A stretch of DNA of 40,664 nt, from the NCBI GenBank assembly GCA_030614715.1, contig JAUWTM010000016.1:1-40664 (forward strand). The letters run 5' to 3'. This document shows, one piece after another, positions 34,113 to 40,664 of the stretch. A program made the translations under genes and the position numbers. The stretch is from Planctomycetota bacterium. Its GTDB lineage: Bacteria > JAJVIF01 > JAPKYR01. The notes beneath the pieces are model-generated. The model was not told the DNA's origin. It was given only the letters and a program-made list of their open reading frames with translations, and did not search any database. Each line of letters starts with the position of its first letter. Position 1 is the stretch's first letter.

Positions 34113-34956
34113 TCTCAATAACTATTTCCTCGAGGTCACGAGCAAGTCTGCAGTCTATTCCAATCCTGTCCCGCACATTTTTAGCCGCCGACTCCATCTC
34201 GAGCATCGGAATTTCAGGATTGTGATGCATCAGCACAAGCCGACCGACCCCGGCACGTTTTGCGATCAGGCCGGCACCGAACGTTCCGGTGTGCGGACCG
34301 CTTCGATGCGCGTCAAGCGGGTCATCGATATCCCTGTAGGCATCGAAGGAATCGTAATATGCTTCGTGAAGAAGGACCTTAACACCCTTTACGAACTCGA
34401 TCGTCTCCTTCTCGGGCGGGGTGTCGGTTACGAACGCCAGCCAGTTGCTGAATCGGAATGAGACCGAGGGATCAGAGTGCTCCGGATTAAGTTTGACGCT
34501 TACAGTGAAGTCCACTCCACCCGCGCCGAAAATAAGGCCGTGAGGTGTGACGTCATGGACCTGAACGCCCTCGATAAGTTCATCGAAGGGCCTTGGTGAA
34601 TACGGTTTCCGGAACAATTCGTCGAGAATCTGCAGGGCGGGCCTGCCGTAGGATACCTCACCGGGAGCGTATACGCTGATCGGAATTCCCCTGAAGATTG
34701 CACTTGCCCAGAAAAGCCCGATGCAGTGGTCGAGGTGATAATGTGTGAGAAAAATGTGCGCTCGTTTAATCCGGGGCCATCGTTCCTTGAAAAGCGTTTC
34801 CCTGAGTCCCATCAGGCGGGCGATCCCGGTGCCTGCATCGAGGATGAATATCTCGTCGCCTTTGAAAAACGCGAAGCAGATGGTCTCCTGTCCATTCGAT
34901 GGAATCCAGCCCTCGGAACCAAGAGGGTATATGATCAAATTTGAATCGTTAGACAT
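34105..34956 (-). CDS. MBL-fold metallo-hydrolase
   Basis: A 283-residue metallo-beta-lactamase fold protein with the zinc motif FLTHYHLDHCIGLFWA (about residues 69-84), AFVTDTPPEKE and LLHEAYYDSFDAY. A late histidine lies in LMHHNPEIP, the order seen in the RNase Z/cyclic-nucleotide phosphodiesterase-like branch. The family acts on many phosphoesters or thioesters, and the substrate here is not known. It is 18 nt downstream of a coiled-coil membrane protein on the same strand, so they may form an operon. GAAGGAC lies about 11 nt before the ATG. Confidence 0.8.
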   Translation of the reverse strand: MSNDSNLIIYPLGSEGWIPSNGQETICFAFFKGDEIFILDAGTGIARLMGLRETLFKERWPRIKRAHIFLTHYHLDHCIGLFWASAIFRGIPISVYAPGEVSYGRPALQILDELFRKPYSPRPFDELIEGVQVHDVTPHGLIFGAGGVDFTVSVKLNPEHSDPSVSFRFSNWLAFVTDTPPEKETIEFVKGVKVLLHEAYYDSFDAYRDIDDPLDAHRSGPHTGTFGAGLIAKRAGVGRLVLMHHNPEIPMLEMESAAKNVRDRIGIDCRLARDLEEIVIETT

Positions 34957-34974
34957 AATTATCGATTGTCCTTC

Positions 34975-35538
34975 TCACGGCAGGTAAACAAGTTCCTCTC
35001 CGTTCTCGCCATACATCGCAAATTCGGGTGATCCAGTGCCAAGCACACCAAGGGACACACGTGTCATGGCGCAGTCCACATCGTTTGAGTATATTTTGAG
35101 TAGTGTCAGATCCACTCCGCTACTGGTATTTAAACTGGCTTTTAAGGCACCGTCCTGATCATGCAGGTTCCAGCCCTGTCCCCATCCGTACATACCCCCG
35201 AATTCCATCCGCATGACACCATCGGTGTACGTCCTGAGCGCGCCACCGTAACCGGATGAATTTGCGTTAAGTTCGAGCGTCATAATGCCTTCTTCATCGT
35301 ACAGATAAACAACAGGCCCGAATATCTGATCATCCTTGAGCTCTATTACCGTGTCACCGTCCTCGTTCACGATCTCGACATGCTTCACCTTCAGGTTTTC
35401 AACGACATCGTCCGTACCCTTTGTACTGATGCCCGACCACGCAATGGTGAACATCGCGAAGAACATGAGTCCCAGCACGCAGACGGCAAGCGTCAGCATT
35501 CGGTTTGATTTTTCAAGTTTCGTAATCCTCTGGTCCAT
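34975..35538 (-). CDS. Coiled-coil membrane-anchored protein (paralog of 29724-30269)
   Basis: A 187-residue protein with a short N-terminal coiled coil (MDQRITKLEKSNRM), one membrane segment (about residues 15-33) and an outer part that begins VKHVEIVNEDGDTVIELKDD and continues with beta-rich repeats. GGAGG lies 6 nt before the ATG at 35538. The frame continues to 35574, but the downstream start has the better site. It shares its plan and the (V/I)EIV.(D/E)DG motif with the protein at 29724. The function is unknown. Confidence 0.7.
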   Translation of the reverse strand: MDQRITKLEKSNRMLTLAVCVLGLMFFAMFTIAWSGISTKGTDDVVENLKVKHVEIVNEDGDTVIELKDDQIFGPVVYLYDEEGIMTLELNANSSGYGGALRTYTDGVMRMEFGGMYGWGQGWNLHDQDGALKASLNTSSGVDLTLLKIYSNDVDCAMTRVSLGVLGTGSPEFAMYGENGEELVYLP

Positions 35539-35664
35539 TTTATCCTCCATGCAGGCGGCGATAGTCGAATACATTTCCCGGAACCGGGAGCATTCGCACC
35601 ATTCTGACTTGTAGTATACAGGGAATGTAACCGCCCGGCACCTTCCGGGAATCGAGTCCGCGTT

Positions 35665-36315
35665 CTATTCGGGCTCATCCATCCCGAAGACACCTAGAAT
35701 GTACTCCTCAAGGGTCAGATCAGACCTGTGACCGACCATATGCCCGGTTACTATGCCATCGAGATCGATGAAAACATAGTACGGTACCCCGTCCGACTGG
35801 TATAAATTGTTGATCTCACCCAGCGGGTCGAGCACGAAGGGGAAGGTCAGGTCGTAGTAATCGGTAATCCTTGAAATGTCCTCATTCGATGTACCGGGCA
35901 CGTATGGAAACGCCACAACTGCGATTTCTTCGGAATATGTTTCATAAAATTCCTGGATCGCTTCCATCTCACCGTGGCATGGAGGTGCCCAGGCATCGAT
36001 TTCAACGATCACTACAGGCTTCACGCCGATGTAATCGGACAGAGTAAAAACGCTGCCACTGACAGTGGAGGAAGAGAAATCCGGGGCGATCTCACCTATG
36101 GCCATTATGAATTGGGCTTCATCGATCTCAAGGTCGATATTTTCAGGGGAGTCTTCAGAATAATTACCATTTTCCGCTACATCGGCCCGTACAGACCCGC
36201 AGAGCGCAAAAAACGTGATCAGCATCATGCAGAGCCAGAGGACGATTGATCCTTCAATCGATGTATACCATCCCAGGTTATGGGCTGCGGGAAGGGAAGT
36301 GGTTTTTGAATTCAT
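35665..36315 (-). CDS. TlpA-like redoxin lacking the first active-site cysteine
   Basis: A 216-residue protein with a membrane segment (about residues 25-42) and a redoxin domain (about 72-210) aligned with the TlpA-like protein at 20762: VIVEIDAWAPPCHGEMEAIQEFYETYSEEI against VVLDFFATWCGPCIIEMPFLQEFYAQYSDR. The CxxC becomes A-P-P-C, so the nucleophilic cysteine is replaced by alanine. The cis-proline context GVPYYVFIDLDG is kept. It cannot do standard dithiol chemistry and may act as a binding or monothiol protein. AGAGGAAG precedes the ATG. Confidence 0.78.
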   Translation of the reverse strand: MNSKTTSLPAAHNLGWYTSIEGSIVLWLCMMLITFFALCGSVRADVAENGNYSEDSPENIDLEIDEAQFIMAIGEIAPDFSSSTVSGSVFTLSDYIGVKPVVIVEIDAWAPPCHGEMEAIQEFYETYSEEIAVVAFPYVPGTSNEDISRITDYYDLTFPFVLDPLGEINNLYQSDGVPYYVFIDLDGIVTGHMVGHRSDLTLEEYILGVFGMDEPE

Positions 36316-36379
36316 TTAGTGCTTCCTCTCACGGAAACGATTTGTCGAAAGCAATGATACCTGATAATATTCAGACAGG

Positions 36380-36685
36380 ATGGAAAAACTGTCAGATATC
36401 CTGGCGCGGTTCCGTAAGGACTTCGGTTTAGAAGACCGATTAACGGTCGAAGAGGTTCGATCGCTGGTCTACCGTCATATCGATCAGGACCTGGCGCAGT
36501 TCATCCGGGCGGTATGGCTGGAGGGCAACGTGCTGGTGATCCAGTGCACCGAACCGATCGCAGTACAGGAATTCCACGCCCGTGCCGAGGGGATCAGGCT
36601 GCGCATCAACCGCGATGCGGGTCGGGCTGCACTGGCGAGTGTCCGTCTGACCCTCCACGGCCTGAAGCGTCAGAAGCCTGAGTGA
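36380..36685 (+). CDS. DUF721/DciA-like protein
   Basis: A 101-residue protein resembling the DUF721/DciA family: an N-terminal amphipathic segment (LSDILARFRKDFGLEDRLT), then LEGNVLVIQCTEPIAVQEFHARAEGIRLRINRDAGRAALASVRLTLH, matching the family pattern of a strand, an E-x-x-A/L helix and a final strand. DciA loads the replicative helicase in many bacteria. A TGA-TAATAT box lies 9 nt before the ATG with no SD, so translation may be leaderless. The call is by pattern only. Confidence 0.6.
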   Translation: MEKLSDILARFRKDFGLEDRLTVEEVRSLVYRHIDQDLAQFIRAVWLEGNVLVIQCTEPIAVQEFHARAEGIRLRINRDAGRAALASVRLTLHGLKRQKPE

Positions 36686-36747
36686 GACACCGAAAATAAG
36701 TCGGATAAATTTTCACAAGTGCACGCTTACTGACCGGGATCGATACC

Positions 36748-37176
36748 ATGAAGGACTTCGCAAGCATCCCAGATAACATCCGCGACCACGTAAGGAACTC
36801 CAGCCGCATAGTGATCTGGCCGATCGATGAGAATCCGCTGCTCGATTCGTTCCAGATCGGGAGGTTCTTCCAGGATGAGGGCTGGTACCTGTTCCCGATT
36901 CATGAGTACGCGGACCGTATTCTCGATGTTATCTGCTATCGTGATATCCGTCTGATTCCCGAGGATTACGACATTCTTTATCTCTTCTGCGACCTGGATC
37001 GTATGCCGATGGTTGTGAACGAGATTTTCAACGCCGATTACGCCCCGCCGCTTGTATGGACGCACGAGGGGATAATCGACCTGGAATCGATCGACCGTCT
37101 GACCGAAGCTGGGATCTTGAATGTGATGGATTTCGACCTTCGTGACTACTTCGAATGGCAGCGGGATCGGGAGTAA
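36748..37176 (+). CDS. CoA-binding domain protein, YccU-like
   Basis: A 142-residue Rossmann-like protein resembling the CoA_binding_2/YccU family: SRIVIWPIDENPLLDSFQIGRFFQDEGWYLFPIHEYADRILDVICYRDI, then a DYDILYLFCDLDRMPMVVNEI segment and TEAGILNVMD near the end. The typical nucleotide-binding loop (GxSx-N-P) is present as WPIDENP. Its acceptor is unknown. It lies 62 nt downstream of the DciA-like gene on the same strand. Confidence 0.65.
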   Translation: MKDFASIPDNIRDHVRNSSRIVIWPIDENPLLDSFQIGRFFQDEGWYLFPIHEYADRILDVICYRDIRLIPEDYDILYLFCDLDRMPMVVNEIFNADYAPPLVWTHEGIIDLESIDRLTEAGILNVMDFDLRDYFEWQRDRE

Positions 37177-37207
37177 GGGAAGCCTGCTTTTTCAAACCCC
37201 AACAAAC

Positions 37208-37236
37208 TTGCCCCTCACTTTATAAACTATTATAAT
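37208..37236 (+). promoter_or_regulatory. Promoter of the second giant lipoprotein
   Basis: TTGCCC (37208-37213), a 17-nt spacer and a perfect TATAAT (37231-37236), 90 nt upstream of the start codon. Confidence 0.55.
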
Positions 37237-37326
37237 AATAAATCAATCTCCCTGAACAAAGCCTTCACTTGACACCTTAAGTGGAGTTTAAAAACCTGAT
37301 ATGGCACCTGCCTTTGGAGGCACGAC

Positions 37327-40104
37327 ATGAATCGATGGACAGTCCTTTTCCTTGTTGCGCTTCTGTGCGCGACGGTAGTGCTTGGATGCTCGGGCAAGTC
37401 ATCCATCACGGACCCGGTCACTCCCGACCTCTCCGCATCCGTGGACCCCGCATCCAACTCCCAGACTCACCTCTGGGGTTATTACGATGTCATCATCGAC
37501 ATCGAAACTCAAACAGTTGAGGTTGTGTCGGACCGGACAGTGATGTTCACTGCAAACGTGGTTCAGTTCCTCAACGGCTCCCCGGTCAACCTGAGTTTCA
37601 ACATCCTAGACACCCCGATTGGTCCTGACTACATCGATGTAAACATCGACGTCACGATACGTCACCCGTTCCCGGGTATGCCCGGATACAACGGCTACGA
37701 CGTTCGTGGTGTCTTCATCGGCGACGCTTCAGGGTCACTCAATTATAACGGCGATTGCGAGTACGCCGTACATGGAACCGATCAGTTCATGGCCGAAAAT
37801 GACGGTTATACCAGGTGGTTCAATCCCGACGAATTCACCAATCCCGGCTTATTCGGATACACGCCGGGAATGTTTGAATCAGCCGGTTTCAACGGTGACG
37901 CCACGATTAATCCGTACCGTTATTTTGCCGATGGATTGGGGACTAACGCCGATGTGTTTCAATTCCTAATAAATACCAACGAGGACGGTGTGTTCTCATC
38001 GGGCAGTGTTAATACACGAAACTACTATCTCAGGTTCCCGAATTCCAAGGGTGTTGCGTACGGCTACGCTGTGACCGCCAACTGGGTCAGCGAATTTCCA
38101 TTGGATCACCCGGCCAACGCTCCCGAAGCACTGGCGTGCGATTGCACACAGACCCCTGATGTTTACTACATTGACGGTACAACCAACGGGGGCGATATTG
38201 TCCTCGATTTCTCACTGTTCGGCTGGCATGACAATCCATCCGATATTTACATCGAATCTAACGTGCTAACCACAGCGTATCAACTCAATACGACTGAAAT
38301 TATACCTGTCGGCGGTAATGACGTGTTCTCGACATGGCACGTTGAAGTACCCGCCGATAACGTAGGTGGCCTTGAAGGTAATGAATACTGGGTGATAGCG
38401 GAGTACGATGACCTGGATTACGAAAATGAATACGGCATTCTCAACACGGCCGCTCCGGACTTAGTCGCGGCGTTCTTCAGGTTCGACCTGTTCGTGCTGG
38501 ACGTACTTCCATGCACCGATCCCATACTCGATCACATGGATCCCGCCACCGGCTACATTGACGGGGCTCTCGATGATGCCGAGATCATCGGTGACGAGTT
38601 TGAGGCCGGATCCGATCTGGCCTGTTACCTCACCGACGGCGTTACTACCGTACCCGGCACAGACGTTACATGGGTCGACGCACAAACCGTAACCGCGGAC
38701 TTTGATTTCGGAGCAGCCGGCGCAGATGTTGGCTGGTATGACCTATATTTCACTGACGGTGACGGATGTGAGGTCGTTCTCGAAGACGCACTCGAGGTCA
38801 TGGAAGTCGACTGGCCCATCGAGGTCGCTTCGGGCAATAATTACCACGTTTCGAAGTTCATCGAGGATTCGAACGGTGTCTATCACATTATGTCCAGCTA
38901 TGATGTGAACCCGACATCAGGCCCGTGGCAGATGCACTGGTTTCATTCCGAGGACGGTGGGCTGACATGGACCGCGGAGGGCAACATCTGGCCCGTCGGC
39001 AGCGCTTACGGCACCTGCTCCACCACCGGACATCTCCTGGCTGCGGATGACAACGGCGGCGTTTATTTCGTCACAGGCGGTAGTTCCTACCGGTCCTACC
39101 TCTGCTACCTCGACACCGACAGCCTCGGTGAACCGTCCACCTGGGAGACCACTGACTGGTCCTCCAAGGCGATTACATACTACAGCGGGCGGGCCCCGGT
39201 TTACTGGGCTCTTGAGGTAAGTCCCGATGGAGCTATCTTCTGTTACGCGCGTCACTACTCATGGCCCGTGTACAACAGGTATATCTATGCCACCAGCTGG
39301 GCTAACATCCCACCAACCGGTTCCGGTATGACATTCCCGTCATACATTGCCGGACTCGGTTCAATTCAGGAGCAATTGTCCAGTGCGGCAAGGGGGATCG
39401 TCTGGAACCCGGATACTGAAACCTTCTTCCTCGCAATCGGCGGTCGATGGAACAATTACTACTGCGGGGCTTACGTGTTGGAATACAACCCGACCGGTAA
39501 CACCTTCACTTACCGTTCCAGCTTCGAGTTCCTGTTCTCAAGCGTCAGCGGACTTGGATGGTACAACGATATTTATTACGGCGATTTGACCATTGACTCC
39601 AACGACAACATCCACTGGGTGTACGTCACGACCTGGCCAAATCCGCCGACTATGCCGTACACACGTCAGAAGAATGAGTTCGTTATGAACTACGGCACGA
39701 ACCAGTCCGGAAGCTGGGTCGAGGAGGAACCGATTAACGATCCGTCCACGACCTATCGCTTCCCGAATGTGCTCAACTACCCGGACCCCAGGAATTACTA
39801 CCGTCCGGGTTACATCAATCTCGTTGTTAATTCGAATGACGACCTGATTATGACCTGGAAGAAGTGCAACAACGATCCGGAATTTATGGCCTCTGTTAAC
39901 GACACAAGCGGCGGCTCGTTCCCAGATCCATCGGTACTCATGGACACAACCGGCGATCAGGTGATCTACCAGGGTCCGCAGGGCGAAGCCGTGGGAACAT
40001 CCGGCGAGGTCGCCCTCACGTTCACAGGGCTTCCGTACGTTGGCGCACCGGGACGCGGCGCACTTTATTTCGTCATCACCGACGGTGAAACCCCATTCGA
40101 CTGA
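37327..40104 (+). CDS. Giant lipoprotein with TIG-like and sialidase-type propeller domains
   Basis: A 925-residue lipoprotein: signal peptide with lipobox VLGC (C21), then the family domain (about residues 48-205, THLWGYYDVIIDIE to GYDVRGVFIGDASGS), an Ig-like part (about 265-390), and an IPT/TIG-like domain (about 395-490, CTDPILDHMDPATGYIDG). The C-terminal part is a beta-propeller with an Asp-box (SEDGGLTW, 541-548) and repeated blades such as DLTIDSNDNIHWVY and INLVVNSNDDLIMTW. The Asp-box is a fold marker, not proof of glycosidase activity. GGAGG lies 6 nt before the ATG. It has a paralog at 9037 and a broken one at 8664. A surface-exposed lipoprotein binding or processing glycans or protein is the likely general role. 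Confidence 0.82.
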   Translation: MNRWTVLFLVALLCATVVLGCSGKSSITDPVTPDLSASVDPASNSQTHLWGYYDVIIDIETQTVEVVSDRTVMFTANVVQFLNGSPVNLSFNILDTPIGPDYIDVNIDVTIRHPFPGMPGYNGYDVRGVFIGDASGSLNYNGDCEYAVHGTDQFMAENDGYTRWFNPDEFTNPGLFGYTPGMFESAGFNGDATINPYRYFADGLGTNADVFQFLINTNEDGVFSSGSVNTRNYYLRFPNSKGVAYGYAVTANWVSEFPLDHPANAPEALACDCTQTPDVYYIDGTTNGGDIVLDFSLFGWHDNPSDIYIESNVLTTAYQLNTTEIIPVGGNDVFSTWHVEVPADNVGGLEGNEYWVIAEYDDLDYENEYGILNTAAPDLVAAFFRFDLFVLDVLPCTDPILDHMDPATGYIDGALDDAEIIGDEFEAGSDLACYLTDGVTTVPGTDVTWVDAQTVTADFDFGAAGADVGWYDLYFTDGDGCEVVLEDALEVMEVDWPIEVASGNNYHVSKFIEDSNGVYHIMSSYDVNPTSGPWQMHWFHSEDGGLTWTAEGNIWPVGSAYGTCSTTGHLLAADDNGGVYFVTGGSSYRSYLCYLDTDSLGEPSTWETTDWSSKAITYYSGRAPVYWALEVSPDGAIFCYARHYSWPVYNRYIYATSWANIPPTGSGMTFPSYIAGLGSIQEQLSSAARGIVWNPDTETFFLAIGGRWNNYYCGAYVLEYNPTGNTFTYRSSFEFLFSSVSGLGWYNDIYYGDLTIDSNDNIHWVYVTTWPNPPTMPYTRQKNEFVMNYGTNQSGSWVEEEPINDPSTTYRFPNVLNYPDPRNYYRPGYINLVVNSNDDLIMTWKKCNNDPEFMASVNDTSGGSFPDPSVLMDTTGDQVIYQGPQGEAVGTSGEVALTFTGLPYVGAPGRGALYFVITDGETPFD

Positions 40105-40133
40105 TCGGTATTTTTATATTACAGATCAAAACT

Positions 40134-40157
40134 ACCCGGCTTACGGCCGGGTTTTTT
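40134..40157 (+). terminator. Terminator of the second giant lipoprotein
   Basis: A 7-bp stem ACCCGGC/GCCGGGT with a TTACG loop followed by T residues, 30 nt after the stop codon. Confidence 0.82.
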
Positions 40158-40194
40158 AATTGTGATCTGACAAAAGGAGAGTCATAAGTCCCAT

Positions 40195-40406
40195 CGGAGG
40201 GGTAACGTCCTCGTCACCCGGAGCGAGCACGTCCCGTCCTCGCAATCACCCTTTTAATCCCAAGTATTCGCACACGGAGGGGTAACGTCCTCGTCACCCG
40301 GAGCGAGCACGTCCCGTCCTCACAATCACCCTTTTAATCCCAAGTATTCGCACACGGAGGGGTAACGTCCTCGTCACCCGGAGTGAGCACGTCCCGTCCT
40401 CACAAT
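40195..40406. repeat. 80-bp tandem repeat, about 2.6 copies
   Basis: Copies start at 40195, 40275 and 40355, nearly identical. Each carries an imperfect long palindrome: GAGG...ACGT...CTCG on the left and CGAG...ACGT...CCTC on the right (40197-40241 in copy 1). Copy 3 ends after this palindrome and has a C-to-T change that still allows G-U pairing. The array ends about 90 nt upstream of a RAYT-like transposase gene. Confidence 0.9.
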
Positions 40407-40498
40407 TTTTTCCTAATATTGCCTATTTTTTATGTCAGCTTTTAACTCCGCCAACCGTTTAATTCATACAAGTCCCTGACCACATACGAGGTAATTTC

Positions 40499-40664
40499 AT
40501 GTCACCAGATATTAAATGTCCGAGATGTAATCACTTGTTCAATCCGAAAGACCCGACTCAAACAGCCAAACCTCCATCCTATGGAGAATTGACCATCTAT
40601 AACACAGGGAGGCTTCCTCATTGGAATGTCGTATGTGGAACTTACTTCGTCACATTGCGACTAG
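40499..40664 (+). CDS. RAYT/IS200-like transposase, N-terminal part
   Basis: Fifty-five codons, cut by the window end. After a short N-terminal CPRC motif that looks like half of a zinc ribbon, the sequence reads YNTGRLPHW...GTYFVTLRL, matching the N-terminus of Y1-type tyrosine transposases of the RAYT (REP-associated) family, which begin with a G-x-LPH...YFVTFRL pattern. GAGGTAA lies 4 nt before the ATG. The catalytic HUH and tyrosine motifs are outside the window. RAYT genes are often single-copy and flanked by REP-type repeats, as here. Confidence 0.7.
   Translation, partial: MSPDIKCPRCNHLFNPKDPTQTAKPPSYGELTIYNTGRLPHWNVVCGTYFVTLRL

Noticed and set aside
40195-40406. CRISPR array
   Set aside because: The whole 80-bp unit, including what would be spacers, is repeated almost unchanged, and no cas gene is near.

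Overview
The window looks like a chromosomal segment of a diderm (Gram-negative-type) bacterium with moderate GC content, probably from a poorly cultured lineage. The diderm call rests on three lipid A/Kdo genes (kdsB, waaA, lpxK), an LpxL-type acyltransferase and several lipobox lipoproteins. I cannot name the phylum from sequence alone. rsmG, a perfect parS palindrome, parA and parB lie together at 23.1-25.6 kb, an arrangement usual near the replication origin. I see no rRNA, tRNA, CRISPR array or prophage.

Layout. 0.1-5 kb: an HDOD signalling protein, a HEAT-repeat protein and a fused NfnA-NfnB type flavoprotein. 5-9 kb: a secreted protein of unknown function, yebC, and a broken lipoprotein gene. 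9-13.4 kb: a 1464-residue lipoprotein with seven tandem Ig/PKD-like domains. 14.1-16.3 kb: a small membrane protein, a Xer-type recombinase, an unknown protein and a short acidic lipoprotein. 16.4-19.3 kb: a GntR/YtrA-type regulator, an ECF sigma factor and a glycosyltransferase. 19.4-22.4 kb: a parvulin-like lipoprotein, a TlpA-like thioredoxin and a metallo-hydrolase. 22.7-26.2 kb: the rsmG-parS-parAB region. 26.4-34.1 kb: lipid A/LPS genes with yqeG, ruvX and a GDSL-like lipoprotein among them. 34.1-37.2 kb: a metallo-hydrolase, a coiled-coil membrane protein, a redoxin lacking its first active-site cysteine, a DciA-like protein and a CoA-binding-like protein. 37.3-40.1 kb: a second large lipoprotein. 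The window ends inside a transposase gene of the RAYT/IS200-like type.

Four themes run across the window. (1) A lipoprotein family with a shared N-terminal domain (motif around THPFPG.P...GYDVRG) occurs three times: two intact giant genes and one pseudogene. (2) Several kinds of short palindromic repeat sit between genes. These include a family with GGGGACTG/CAGTCCCC arms in three copies, a hairpin element in two copies whose stems differ by compensatory changes, and an 80-bp tandem array just upstream of the RAYT-like gene. (3) Several genes have a -10 box (often TGn-extended) 7-11 nt before the start codon and no Shine-Dalgarno sequence, which suggests leaderless transcripts. (4) parA reads 182 nt into parB in another frame. 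The gntR and sigma-factor promoter regions share an 11-bp exact motif, which suggests a small regulatory circuit.
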